Shown here piece by piece: positions 46,205-55,787 of a DNA stretch of 64,000 nucleotides (position 1 is its first letter; every line of letters begins with the position of its first letter). The DNA comes from Nostoc sp. CHAB 5834. Its GTDB lineage: Bacteria > Cyanobacteriota > Cyanobacteriia > Cyanobacteriales > Nostocaceae. The stretch spans positions 1 to 64,000 of the forward strand of contig JAIVFU010000026.1 of NCBI GenBank assembly GCA_020829485.1, read 5' to 3'. The notes beneath the pieces are model-generated. The model was not told the origin of the DNA. It saw only the letters and a program-made list of their open reading frames with translations, and searched no databases. Position numbers and translations under genes: made by a program.

Positions 46205-46660
46205 CTATTCCCAATCGGGAATCTGGGCATCTTCTCCACCAACCCCGATTCCAGTGTTAAAGATTTCGGCATCAGTGAGGTTGAGATCATTCATTGATGC
46301 TTTATACACATTAGAATCGTGAATCGTAGCGCGAGTAAAATTTACGCCGTTGAGATTGGTTTGCTTCAAATTCACATTGGTTACATAAGCTGATGTTAGG
46401 TTAGCACCTGCCAAGTTTGCACCAGTTAAGTCAGCACCTTCGAGGTTAGCCCCTACAAGGTTGGCTCCTTGGAGCTTCGAGCCTCTTAAGTCAGCACCAA
46501 TTAAATGAGCGCCACTAAGGTTAGCTCCCGATAAATTGCAGTTAACACATGCCCCAGTTGAAAGCAGCTTTTCTAAGTCCTGCGGATTCTCGGCTCTAAC
46601 CAAGCTAGTGAAAAATAGGGGAGTTGCTAAGGCCATGGCCGCTAATAGCTGGAGTTTCAT
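46205..46660 (-). CDS. Secreted pentapeptide-repeat protein
   Basis: The 151-residue protein has a signal peptide (LLAAMALATPLFFTSLVRA), a CVNC pair and about ten pentapeptide repeats (A(D/N)LxG) forming a right-handed quadrilateral beta-helix: NLSGANLSGAHLIGADLRG, then KLQGANLVGANLEGADLTG. It probably acts in the periplasm or lumen. Function of the group unknown. Confidence 0.85.
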   Translation of the reverse strand: MKLQLLAAMALATPLFFTSLVRAENPQDLEKLLSTGACVNCNLSGANLSGAHLIGADLRGSKLQGANLVGANLEGADLTGANLAGANLTSAYVTNVNLKQTNLNGVNFTRATIHDSNVYKASMNDLNLTDAEIFNTGIGVGGEDAQIPDWE

Positions 46661-46933
46661 AATTTTCCCCCTTAAATAATCAAGTTGCGTCCGTTCTGTC
46701 CCTCACAACTCTATTATCTCATTAAACTTCTTTAGGTCAATCTATCTCTTGACAACTTAGTTGTGATATGAGACAGGGATAACGGTAATCTAAAAATGCT
46801 GTTAATTCTAATTTTTGGCGATTTTTACTTGACAATCCTTGAAAAACTGCCAGTGTTAAATCAATATTAAATCTTTTTAAAAGTTTGCATTACTTGCCAT
46901 GATTTGGTTATTTTGATAAGTATTTATACTTCT

Positions 46934-47797
46934 TTAAGTCCTCAGAAATTCTTGCATATACTGATTAACCAATTCAGGTTGTTCTTGCTGCACCCAATGA
47001 CCACAATTAGGTATGTACTTGATTTGAAAATCCCTGATGTATGCTGCGGTGTCGTAGGTTAGCTCCTTGCCAAGTGCAGTATCATTTTCTCCCCAAATCA
47101 TCAGTGTTGGCACTTCTAAAACGCCCCAATTTGGATTTAACATTCTCTGTTGAAAAATATTGCGGTAGTAGTTCAACATTGCAGTGAGGGCACCGCGTTT
47201 TGCAGCAGCATTTTTATAAGCGTCAATATCCGCTTTGGTAAAAGCACTCTTGTTAACTGCTGTACCTTTAAAAGCTGTTTCAATTGCTTGGTAGTCTGAA
47301 GATTGTAAAAGTAATTCTGGTATCCACGGTAGTTGAAAGAAGAATATATAGTTGCTACGTAGCAACTGTTGGGGAGTGCGTAACCCTTGGGCAAATTTGG
47401 CAGGATGAGGCAGGTTAAGAATAATCAATTGCTCTAACATTTCGGGGTGAGTGTATGCAAAATTCCAAGCGATCGCACCACCCCAATCATGTCCAACTAA
47501 TACACATTTTTGGTATCCTAATCCTTTAATTACTCCTTCAACATCTTTGATAAACTCATCCATTACATAAGCTGATTGCTCATCTGGTTTATCACTATCG
47601 TTGTAGCCACGCAAGTCAAGAGCAACGACTTTAAAATCTTGGGCAAATTCTGGTATTTGATGCCGCCAAGAGTACCAAAACTCAGGAAACCCATGCAACA
47701 TCAACATTAAAGGGCCTTCACCTTGGGTAACGTAGTGTAGTTTTACCCCATTGGTAGTTATATATTCGTGTTTCCAAAAACTTTCTATTAGAGACAT
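46934..47797 (-). CDS. Alpha/beta hydrolase, epoxide hydrolase-like
   Basis: Nearly 290 residues from ATG 47797 (MSLIESFWKHEYI). HGFPEFWYSWRHQIP is the epoxide hydrolase/haloalkane dehalogenase oxyanion loop and GHDWGGAIAW is the Asp nucleophile elbow (about residue 104). WGENDTAL gives the acid Asp and GHWVQQEQPELV the catalytic His. The substrate is likely an epoxide or ester, not determined. Confidence 0.85.
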   Translation of the reverse strand: MSLIESFWKHEYITTNGVKLHYVTQGEGPLMLMLHGFPEFWYSWRHQIPEFAQDFKVVALDLRGYNDSDKPDEQSAYVMDEFIKDVEGVIKGLGYQKCVLVGHDWGGAIAWNFAYTHPEMLEQLIILNLPHPAKFAQGLRTPQQLLRSNYIFFFQLPWIPELLLQSSDYQAIETAFKGTAVNKSAFTKADIDAYKNAAAKRGALTAMLNYYRNIFQQRMLNPNWGVLEVPTLMIWGENDTALGKELTYDTAAYIRDFQIKYIPNCGHWVQQEQPELVNQYMQEFLRT

Positions 47798-47990
47798 ATA
47801 TAGCAATCCGATTTGATTTCTGAATCACTCGTAGAGGTAAGGGACTCTTTACTGGGAAGAAGGAACAAAGGTGTACTGAGTCTGACGGGGCGACAAAATA
47901 GGCTAAAAAGCTTATGAGATAAAGAATGCAGCAATTTATGGTAGAATAAAGATAGGTTTAGTTTTGTCAATAAAACTAATAAGATTAATA

Positions 47991-48330
47991 ATGTTACCTA
48001 AATTATACCAAACACATCTCAAAAGTCAACTGAGTACAGCCGAATATCTCTTACTGCAAATTTTGATTAACGTGCTGCAAGTGATTAAGAAAGGTGGATA
48101 CTAATGTATCTGATAAACGCTTAATAGCTCTAATTTTATTGATAGCGATCGCCTACACCGGAGCGACAATTTCTGGACAAAAAATTAAACGTAAAGGTGT
48201 CCAAAAATATGTTCGTCGTGTTAAAGAATATGGACGTACAGCCAGGCGGCATAGCAGTTTTTATATTGGCTTATATGGTCAAACTTGGGTCAATTGTGTA
48301 GAATCATGTCAAGATTTAGTCACGGATTAA
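47991..48330 (+). pseudogene. IS4-family-type transposase remnant with internal deletion
   Basis: The 5' frame (47991-48104, LYQTHLKSQLSTAEYLLLQILINVLQ) looks like a transposase N-terminus. From about 48094, in a different frame, comes an IS4-like C-terminus (SDKRLIALILLIAIAYTGAT, then QKYVRRVKEYGRTARRHSSF). The DDE catalytic core between them, normally several hundred residues, is missing. The product cannot be active; the 78-codon 3' frame is therefore not an independent gene. Confidence 0.7.
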
Positions 48331-48618
48331 ATCAGATTAAGTCGCAATAAGTGTAAGTATTATTTACGAGGTAGGAGGGCTATAGAGCTTATTTTATCAG
48401 TATCCTAGCCTTTTTTGTAGATTATATCAGCGAGGTCTTGTCTGTCATTTGCCATTAGTTATTTTGTAAGAATTCAGGAGACGCGATTAATCGCGTCTGT
48501 ACAAAAATTAGAAGTCAGAATAGCTAGAAAATCAAGGGTGGTAAAGCTGCTTAATTTTCTTCAAATTATGAAATTGGGGTTTCCAAACCTGATAAATTCT
48601 AGATTCTGAATTCTTATA

Positions 48619-49491
48619 TTACAAATACTTCTGCAACAATAACCCTAACTTTTCCTTCGTCGTCGCTGGTGCTTTATCCAACTGAGTCAAAATCGCATAC
48701 TGCAACGCCGAATGCGCCTCACTGGTTGGTGGATTTTCACTCAAGCGCCGCACAGTTTCTTGAATCACCTTTTGAGCATTCACAGCATTCCGCAGCAAAT
48801 TGCCAATTACCAATTCCACTGTTACACTGTCATGATCTGGATGCCAACAATCATAATCTGTCACTAGCGCTAAAGTTGAGTATGCAATTTCGGCTTCCCT
48901 GGCCAACTTCGCCTCTGGTAAATTCGTCATCCCAATGATTGTTGCACCCCAACTGCGGTAAAGATTCGATTCCGCCTTAGTGGAAAAAGCTGGCCCTTCC
49001 ATACACACATAAGTACCGCCGCGATGGAGAGTAACTTCTGGTAAATTGAGAGATGCGATCGCATCTGCCAACACAAGAGCCAAATTCTTACAAATCGGAT
49101 CGCCAAAAGCAATGTGAGCAACAATTCCCTCACCGAAAAACGTTGAAATCCGATTTTTTGTTCTGTCAATAAACTGATCTGGCACCACCATATCCAGTGG
49201 TTTCGCCTCTTCCTTCAAGGAACCCACAGCACTAGCTGAAATTAAATACTTCACACCCAATTGCTTCATCGCATAGATATTAGCGCGAAACGGTAACTCA
49301 GAGGGTGACAGCGTGTGATTACGACCATGACGCGCCAAAAAAGCTACCCTCGTACCATCTAAAGTCCCTAGAATCAAAGCATCTGATGGTGAACCAAAGG
49401 GGGTTTGGACATGCACCTCTTCTATATCTTTCAGTGCGTCCATTTTATACAGACCACTACCACCAATAATCCCAATACTAGCTTGAGCCAT
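48619..49491 (-). CDS. mtnP: S-methyl-5'-thioadenosine phosphorylase
   Basis: The 290-residue enzyme recycles methylthioadenosine from polyamine synthesis to adenine and methylthioribose-1-phosphate. Motifs: [13 protein letters not shown] (phosphate loop), [38 protein letters not shown], and [12 protein letters not shown] (purine and substrate pocket), followed by DYDCWH. Length is normal for MTAP. Confidence 0.93.
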   Translation of the reverse strand: MAQASIGIIGGSGLYKMDALKDIEEVHVQTPFGSPSDALILGTLDGTRVAFLARHGRNHTLSPSELPFRANIYAMKQLGVKYLISASAVGSLKEEAKPLDMVVPDQFIDRTKNRISTFFGEGIVAHIAFGDPICKNLALVLADAIASLNLPEVTLHRGGTYVCMEGPAFSTKAESNLYRSWGATIIGMTNLPEAKLAREAEIAYSTLALVTDYDCWHPDHDSVTVELVIGNLLRNAVNAQKVIQETVRRLSENPPTSEAHSALQYAILTQLDKAPATTKEKLGLLLQKYL

Positions 49492-49611
49492 GATTCTGAC
49501 CTGTTCCTTGCTGATCTGCTAAGTTATTTTACCGAAAAGGGGAGTAGCAGAGAAACCAAGAAACAAAGCGATTGCATTTCGTGCCCAGAAAGAAGAGAAA
49601 TTGAAAGTTAA

Positions 49612-50169
49612 TTCACCTATCAGAATTAATCGGACAGATCAGTAGTGATCTGTCCCATTAGTTATGAAGGGTTTGTAGTGAGCGATTTATCGCTCAAATC
49701 AAGGACTAAAGTCCTTACTACGAACTTTTATAACCCATCAAAATTTTTGGGACAGACTACTACTGGTCTGTCCCATTAATTTTACGGGGCTGCTAGATCC
49801 CCGACAACTTCCGCGAAGTCGGGGATCTGAACACCACTAACCTCTCAAAAAAACTTGACTTCCGGGTTTTAGCAATCCAATCTCCGATAATGTTTGCAGA
49901 TTAATAGTTAAGTTCCGTGGGTTTAAATCCCCCGGTTCAAAAATCACGCAAGTTTTGTGTTGGGGTTAAATCCCCATTACAAAACAAAATTGACGTTAGC
50001 GACACAGGAGCGTCATTACGAATTATCTAATTGTCAGCATAGCGTTTAATCTATCCTCAACGTATACAAATATTAAGTAAATGTACTCCTGAGCAGCAAA
50101 ACAAAGCAAGCGTTATACTTTTGGGAAAAGGCTTGTTTTTACCTCTGCTTTTAACATTTTCATAAATCA
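49612..50169. repeat. Palindrome-dense intergenic region
   Basis: Contains GGACAGATCA/TGATCTGTCC (49632-49655), a nested GTAGTGAGCGATTT/ACTTACTAC-type structure, GGACAGAC/GTCTGTCC (49750-49773) and a long hairpin AGATCCCCGAC/GTCGGGGATCT (49795-49828). Then come two CCCC-rich IS-end-like fragments (about 49914-49980). No gene; the metallophosphoesterase promoter is likely near 50100. Confidence 0.65.
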
Positions 50170-51294
50170 ATGGCTCTCAATTTTCGCTTTGCGGTAGTCA
50201 GTGACTTACACCTGGCACTTCCCCACACAATCTGGGATCATCCCAACCGATTCCACCTAGTAGAAGTCAGTATCTCGGCGTTTCAAAGTGTACTAGAACA
50301 TTTAACACAACTCGATTTAGATTTCTTGTTGTTGCCAGGAGATTTAACCCAGCACGGGGAACCAGAGAACCACGCCTGGTTGCAACAATGTTTAGCCCAG
50401 CTACCTTTTCCCGTGTATGTTGTTCCTGGCAATCATGACGTTCCTGTGCTATTAGCTGATCAGCAATCAATTGCTTTTGCGGACTTTCCCTACTATTACA
50501 CAAAGTATGGCTACGAAGATCCACAGCAGATTTACTACATTCGTCAGTTATTGCCTGGAGTTAAGCTGATTGGGTTGAATTCTAACTCCTTTAATGACCA
50601 AGGTGAGCAGGTGGGGTGTTTGGATGCCAAACAGCTACGGTGGTTAGAAGAGGTGCTGGCGGCATCTGCTGATGAATTAGTTCTGGTGATGGTGCATCAT
50701 AATGTAGTGGAGCATTTGCCCAATCAATCGAGCCATCCACTAGCAAATCGCTATATGTTGTCCAATTCAGCAGAACTATTGCAGTTGCTAAGGCGCTACG
50801 GAGTCAAACTAGTATTTACGGGACATTTGCACGTTCAGGATATTGCTTACTCCGATGGAGTATATGATATTACTACTGGTTCTTTAGTGAGCTATCCTCA
50901 CCCTTATCGGGTGCTAGAGTTTCATCGGGATAACCAAGGTAAAGAATCGTTGCAAATTATATCTCATCGGGTAGAGTCAGTGCCTGAGTTCCCCGACTTG
51001 CAACAGTCATCGCGGCAGTGGATGGGCGATCGCTCTTTCCCCTTCCTCATCAAGCTACTAACTCACTCTCCATTAAATTTACCATTATCACAGGCAAAAA
51101 AATTAGCTCCTAGTTTGCGCGAGTTCTGGGCAACTATTGCCGATGGAGATGCAGTATTAGATTATCCCCACTTTCCGTTAGAAGTGCGGCGTTACATTCA
51201 GTCCTATGGTGCATTGGCGCAGCAAAACCCCGGTATGGCTACTAATGCAACTCTGACGCTGATTGATAATAACAGCACACTTTTGCTAGGTTAG
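50170..51294 (+). CDS. Metallophosphoesterase, CpdA-like
   Basis: 374 residues with VVSDLHLALPHTIW (Asp-His), LLPGDLTQHGEPENH, VVPGNHDVPVLLA, MVHHNVVEHLP and VFTGHLHVQDIAY: the complete metal-binding set of calcineurin-like enzymes. CpdA-type enzymes hydrolyse cyclic AMP; activity here is inferred. Not a close paralogue of the 44-45 kb pair. Confidence 0.85.
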   Translation: MALNFRFAVVSDLHLALPHTIWDHPNRFHLVEVSISAFQSVLEHLTQLDLDFLLLPGDLTQHGEPENHAWLQQCLAQLPFPVYVVPGNHDVPVLLADQQSIAFADFPYYYTKYGYEDPQQIYYIRQLLPGVKLIGLNSNSFNDQGEQVGCLDAKQLRWLEEVLAASADELVLVMVHHNVVEHLPNQSSHPLANRYMLSNSAELLQLLRRYGVKLVFTGHLHVQDIAYSDGVYDITTGSLVSYPHPYRVLEFHRDNQGKESLQIISHRVESVPEFPDLQQSSRQWMGDRSFPFLIKLLTHSPLNLPLSQAKKLAPSLREFWATIADGDAVLDYPHFPLEVRRYIQSYGALAQQNPGMATNATLTLIDNNSTLLLG

Positions 51295-51424
51295 GAGTGA
51301 TGAGTGTCCGTGTGGAGGTAACTTTTTTGTCTGGGTTAAAAGCAAGGTGACTTTTTAGATAGCGATCGCTCCTACCATAATTCTCCTATGAGAAGTCATT
51401 GTACAGACGCGATTAATCGCGTCT

Positions 51425-51856
51425 CTAATTACCGATATCTTCATTCCAAAGTTCGGAGTTAGTTTCAATAAACTCACTCATCATTTGTTCGCAATCATCA
51501 AGATTTAGATCAATTACTTCCACACCGTGAGATACCATAAATTCTTTAGCACCAGGAAAAGTTCTGGATTCTCCGACGATGACTTTTTTAATCCCAAATT
51601 GCACCACTGCCCCAGCGCATAAGTAACACGGCATTAAAGTTGAATAGAGTGTAGTACCTCTGTAGCTGCCAACTCTCCCAGCATTACGGAGACAATCTAT
51701 TTCCGCATGGGTGACAGGATCAGCGTCTTGCACACGTTTATTGTGTCCTCTGCCCAGAATTTTCCCATCCTTGACAAGAACCGAACCAATGGGAATTCCC
51801 CCTTCTTGTCTGCCTTGTTTTGCTTCTTGAATAGCAGCTTCCATAAACTCATCCAT
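51425..51856 (-). CDS. Cytosine deaminase-like nucleoside/base deaminase
   Basis: 143 residues with the zinc signature HAEIDCLRNAG (His, Glu) and PCYLCAGAV (two Cys). The C-terminus ELWNEDIG closely resembles yeast cytosine deaminase. EEGGIPIGSVLV-type sequence opens it. It probably converts cytosine to uracil; a tRNA or guanine deaminase role is the alternative. AAAGGAG stands 7 bases before its ATG. Confidence 0.85.
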   Translation of the reverse strand: MDEFMEAAIQEAKQGRQEGGIPIGSVLVKDGKILGRGHNKRVQDADPVTHAEIDCLRNAGRVGSYRGTTLYSTLMPCYLCAGAVVQFGIKKVIVGESRTFPGAKEFMVSHGVEVIDLNLDDCEQMMSEFIETNSELWNEDIGN

Positions 51857-51871
51857 ATTAATTCTCCTTTT

Positions 51872-52795
51872 ATGTCAAAACAACTTGTATTAATGGATCA
51901 CGATGGCGGTGTAGATGATTATTTAGCAACTATGCTGCTGTTGACGATGGATCATATTGAACTCCTTGGTGTTGTCGTCACTCCAGCAGATTGCTACGTT
52001 CAACCAGCTGTTAGCGCCACACGTAAAATTATAGATTTGATGGGATTTTCTCATATCCCGGTAGCAGAAAGTACTGTGCGCGGTATCAATCCATTTCCTA
52101 CTCTCTATCGCCGTGATTCGTTTATCGTTGACCATCTTCCCATTCTGAATCAAAGCGAAACCATCACTACGCCTTTGGTTGCCAAAACAGGTCAAGATTT
52201 CATGATACAGGTGTTACGGGAGGCATCAGACCCCGTAACGTTGATGGTAACTGGGCCGTTGACGACGGTTGCAGTGGCTTTAGACAAAGCACCAGACATT
52301 GAAGCCAAAATTCACAAAATTGTGTGGATGGGAGGTGCATTAAATGTTGGTGGCAATGTAGAAAAAAGTTTGGAAGCGGGACAAGATGGTTCTGCCGAAT
52401 GGAATGTTTATTGGGATGCGGTTTCAGCAGCGCAGGTATGGAAAACGCAAATTGAAATTATTATGTGTCCTTTGGATTTAACTAACAATGTCCCAGTTAC
52501 ATCGGAGTTAGTATACAAAATGGGACGACAACGCCACTATCCCATCTCTGATTTAGCCGGACAATGTTATGCACTAGTTATCCCCCAAGATTATTATTTT
52601 TGGGATGTGCTGGCAACAGCTTATTTGGGACATCCAGAATTCTATCAATTGCGCGAATGGGAAACAGAAATTATCACCACTGGTATTAGTCAAGGACGTA
52701 CTAAAGTAGTTCCTCGTGGTCGGAAAATTTATGCAATGGATAAAGTAGATAAAGATGCTTTTTATGCTTACATCTTGCAGCAATGGGCAAGATAA
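51872..52795 (+). CDS. Inosine-uridine-preferring nucleoside hydrolase
   Basis: About 307 residues from ATG 51872 (MSKQLVLMDHDGGVDDYLATM), the calcium-binding DHDGGVDD motif of the family; upstream in-frame starts lie in the deaminase gene and are rejected. Also VMVTGPLTTVAVAL, IVWMGGALNVGGN and EWNVYWDA. It splits nucleosides into base and ribose. Divergent from the deaminase with 15 bp between starts, suggesting a joint pyrimidine salvage role. Confidence 0.85.
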   Translation: MSKQLVLMDHDGGVDDYLATMLLLTMDHIELLGVVVTPADCYVQPAVSATRKIIDLMGFSHIPVAESTVRGINPFPTLYRRDSFIVDHLPILNQSETITTPLVAKTGQDFMIQVLREASDPVTLMVTGPLTTVAVALDKAPDIEAKIHKIVWMGGALNVGGNVEKSLEAGQDGSAEWNVYWDAVSAAQVWKTQIEIIMCPLDLTNNVPVTSELVYKMGRQRHYPISDLAGQCYALVIPQDYYFWDVLATAYLGHPEFYQLREWETEIITTGISQGRTKVVPRGRKIYAMDKVDKDAFYAYILQQWAR

Positions 52796-52945
52796 AAAAT
52801 TAAAAATTAAAAATTAAATTTCAAGTTTAAGTGAATGAGCTAACAAACGTGGAGTATGCGATCGCTAACCTAACTCTGAACGAGCGCTCGCTCCGAATTC
52901 AAGAGTAAAATCTAAGCAGTTATAAAGGATGGTAAAGTTTAGCTT

Positions 52946-53866
52946 TTACTTTCCTAATCCACTACCATAACCTTCTGGGTTAGAACCACGAATCACTTCA
53001 CCTTGAGGCTTAACCGCTTGAATTTTCTTAGAAAATTCTGGTAAGTATTTTTCTATATCGTATTGGTCAATTATCTTTTCGTACCAATAATCTTTTTCCA
53101 TCAATTTGATGGTTCTTAGAACGGATTCAGGGGAATAAAATGATTTTATTTGATATGCTTCCTCATAATTTTTCATTGCTGAATCTAAATTTCCTTTGCA
53201 TAAGTCAACTAGTGATAGTCCCCAATAGCTATCAGCAGCCGAATTTGGATCTCCTTGGACTTTAAAATTATTGATTGCCTTCAAAAAATATTCATTTGCT
53301 TTCTCTAAGGAGCCTGTTCTGAAATAATACCAAGCAAACTGGTGAAAGTGCCAACTATTGAATGAAATTTTATTATCCTCTTCAAGTTTCAATATCTCTT
53401 TGAAGCGATGCTGATGTAAAGCTGGATATCTAGAATTGATAATTGCATACAAATAATAATCTACAATAGGATAATACCTTTCTGACCTAACATTTTCTTG
53501 AGAAAATCGGATTCCCAACTTCTTAAAGGCTATTTCAAGATCTGGAATTGCTGCATCATACTCAAAATCATCTATTAAAGCTTTACCTGCCTGTAAGTTT
53601 TCATAAGGCCCAAGCTTATCTAAAAAGACTTCCTTTACTTTGGTATCAATCTGATTCATCACAACTAAGCCTACACCTATCAAGGCGATAAGACCTCCAA
53701 TCCAAGATACTGAAGGCTCCGTCTCAGTAAGGAAAACCAACAATCTCTTAAGAAGGCTAGAAGATCGTACTTTAAGTTCAGGTTGCTGAAGATTAGTAGT
53801 TGCAGAAGTATTATTATCTACTGAAACGTTTGAAGACTGAGCAGGACTTTGGGGTGTATCATTCAT
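52946..53866 (-). CDS. TPR-containing membrane protein
   Basis: 306 residues: polar N-terminus, one membrane helix (WIGGLIALIGVGLVVMNQI, about residues 54-72), then TPR-like helices including AWYYFRTGSLEKANEYFLKAI and AADSYWGLSLVDLCKGNLDSAMKNYEEAY. It probably serves as a protein interaction platform. No catalytic motif. Confidence 0.65.
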   Translation of the reverse strand: MNDTPQSPAQSSNVSVDNNTSATTNLQQPELKVRSSSLLKRLLVFLTETEPSVSWIGGLIALIGVGLVVMNQIDTKVKEVFLDKLGPYENLQAGKALIDDFEYDAAIPDLEIAFKKLGIRFSQENVRSERYYPIVDYYLYAIINSRYPALHQHRFKEILKLEEDNKISFNSWHFHQFAWYYFRTGSLEKANEYFLKAINNFKVQGDPNSAADSYWGLSLVDLCKGNLDSAMKNYEEAYQIKSFYSPESVLRTIKLMEKDYWYEKIIDQYDIEKYLPEFSKKIQAVKPQGEVIRGSNPEGYGSGLGK

Positions 53867-54004
53867 AACTCTATTTCATAAAGTGGGTTGAAACTGATTA
53901 CACAATTTACGGGTACTATGCAAACACAATCGTTGGATACAAGTAAAAAAGCTATTGAGGCAAGTAGCATTATTATTACGAAATAGCAAAATTTCTATTA
54001 TTTA

Positions 54005-54556
54005 TTAATATTTGATAAACTTTAAACCTAAGAAGAGAGCCGCAACAGTTCCTGCGACAGAAATTTCTCCCTGAAAGATTTTTTCTAAAACTGATTCTAC
54101 AGGAATAAATACAACTTCAATCTCTTCAGTAATATCTAGTTGTTGCTCTCCAACTTTGCTCACATTCTCTGCTAAAAATAAATGTATTTGATTGGTATAT
54201 TTACTCGGCTTATCGTATAAAGTTCCGATTTTTCTAAATTCTTGGGGAATATAACCAGTCTCTTCTGTCAGTTCTCTAATTGCTGCTACTTCTGCACTCT
54301 CTTTTGTCGGGTCAAAATTCCCTGCTGGCAGTTCTAAGAAAAATTCACCTACTGCGTGTCTGTATTGCAGGACAAAAATTATCTCTTTATTACTAGTAAT
54401 AGGTAAAATCATCGCAACGTCAGGCTTAATACTGACAAAATAATCATCTATAATTTTACCATTGGGTAATTCTATTTCATCTTGCCTCACCTGACACCAA
54501 GGATGATCTAAAACCATTTTTGATTTTAAAATCTTCCATTTTTTTAATTCGTTCAT
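54005..54556 (-). CDS. NUDIX hydrolase (ADP-ribose pyrophosphatase type)
   Basis: 183 residues with the Nudix box spanning about residues 80-105: GNFDPTKESAEVAAIRELTEETGY (the usual G-x5-E-x7-REUxEExGU, with an extra residue run before AA). The N-terminal WCQVRQDEIELPNG matches ADP-ribose pyrophosphatase. It hydrolyses nucleoside diphosphates linked to another moiety; exact substrate not known. Confidence 0.88.
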   Translation of the reverse strand: MNELKKWKILKSKMVLDHPWCQVRQDEIELPNGKIIDDYFVSIKPDVAMILPITSNKEIIFVLQYRHAVGEFFLELPAGNFDPTKESAEVAAIRELTEETGYIPQEFRKIGTLYDKPSKYTNQIHLFLAENVSKVGEQQLDITEEIEVVFIPVESVLEKIFQGEISVAGTVAALFLGLKFIKY

Positions 54557-54682
54557 AAATAAAATGATGTATAAAACCTTTAATCATCAAGCAATGAATG
54601 TAAAAAAGTATAACAGATGCATCTGATAATCTAAACTTTGAACTTACACTGGCTTTTGCATAACATAATATGTATAACCAGT

Positions 54683-55720
54683 ATGCAAATAAATATAAAG
54701 CTATTTACAGTAAACAAAAGGTTTCCGTTGACTATTAGTCGAGGTACAACGGCACAGACAACTAATGTATGGGTGAGAATTTCACAAGATGGGATCGAAG
54801 GTTGGGGAGAAGCATCACCATTTGGCGTGGGTAATCATCGGCAATCAACTGATGCAATCAAAAATGCTCTAGAGCAAGTTGTGCCACTGCTGCAAACATT
54901 CAACCCCTTACAACGTCAGGAAATTGAGCAAGTTTTAACACAAAACCAGGTTCCTTCTGCTGCAAAAGCTGCCTTGGATATAGCAATGCACGACTGGTTG
55001 GGTAAGCGCGTAGGATTACCCTTGTGGCAAATTTGGGGACTCGATCGCAACCAAATAGTACCGACTTCTGTCACAATTGGGATTAATTCACCTGAAGGAG
55101 CCAGAGCTAGAGCGCGAGACTGGTTAGAATTTACTGATGTCCGCCTTTTCAAGGTTAAGCTAGGTAGTCCAGATGGCATAGATGCAGATAAAAAAATGCT
55201 CTTAGCAGTGCAACAAGAAGCACCATTACTAGAATTTTTCGTTGATGCCAACGGGGGTTGGAGCTTGGAGGATGCGATCGCAATGTGCAATTGGCTAGCT
55301 AATTTAGGTATAAAATATGTAGAACAGCCATTGCCACGGGGGCAGGAAAAAAGTTTAGCAAAACTCAAAGAACACTCTCCCCTGCCCATCTTTGTCGATG
55401 AAAGTTGCTTCACAAGTTGCGATATTCCCCATTTGGCAAACTACGTGGATGGTATCAATATCAAACTGATGAAATCAGGGGGACTAACTGAAGCAATGCG
55501 AATGGTACATACAGCGCGAGCATATCGGTTGCAAGTAATGTTTGGTTGCTATTCTGACAGTTCCCTAGCTAATACAGCAGCATTACAGCTAGCGCCACTA
55601 GCTGATTATCTAGATTTAGACAGTCACCTCAATTTAATCGATGATCCTTTTACGGGTGCATTGCTAAAAGAAGGAAGAGTTTTGCCAAACGATTTACCAG
55701 GCTTGGGGGTAAGCTGTTGA
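54683..55720 (+). CDS. Enolase-superfamily epimerase/racemase (dipeptide epimerase, DgcA-like)
   Basis: 345 residues from ATG 54683. The enolase-superfamily active site is complete: KxK in LFKVKLG (about residues 160-164), metal ligands in VDANGG, VEQPL and FVDESCF, and the second Lys in INIKLMKSGG. Annotated dipeptide epimerases (L-Ala-D/L-Glu) share it, and so does DgcA, which racemises N-acetyl-D-glutamate. The gene 67 bp downstream is a DUF1611/DgcN homologue, favouring a D-glutamate role. Confidence 0.82.
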   Translation: MQINIKLFTVNKRFPLTISRGTTAQTTNVWVRISQDGIEGWGEASPFGVGNHRQSTDAIKNALEQVVPLLQTFNPLQRQEIEQVLTQNQVPSAAKAALDIAMHDWLGKRVGLPLWQIWGLDRNQIVPTSVTIGINSPEGARARARDWLEFTDVRLFKVKLGSPDGIDADKKMLLAVQQEAPLLEFFVDANGGWSLEDAIAMCNWLANLGIKYVEQPLPRGQEKSLAKLKEHSPLPIFVDESCFTSCDIPHLANYVDGINIKLMKSGGLTEAMRMVHTARAYRLQVMFGCYSDSSLANTAALQLAPLADYLDLDSHLNLIDDPFTGALLKEGRVLPNDLPGLGVSC

Positions 55721-55787
55721 ACAAATAACCTTGCATATTACCTGGAAGTAAAATTATTGTGGGGTGAGCATCTTGCCCGCCCTGGTT

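Noticed and set aside
48094..48330. Independent 78-residue membrane protein
   Set aside because: The sequence matches the C-terminus of IS4-type transposases and follows an N-terminal fragment of the same kind; it is a remnant.
51707..51871. Upstream extension of the nucleoside hydrolase frame
   Set aside because: It runs antisense through the deaminase gene; the DHDGGVDD motif directly follows the ATG at 51872.
54916..55413. Minus-strand frame of 165 codons opposite the epimerase
   Set aside because: Antisense shadow; the plus strand has the complete enolase active site.
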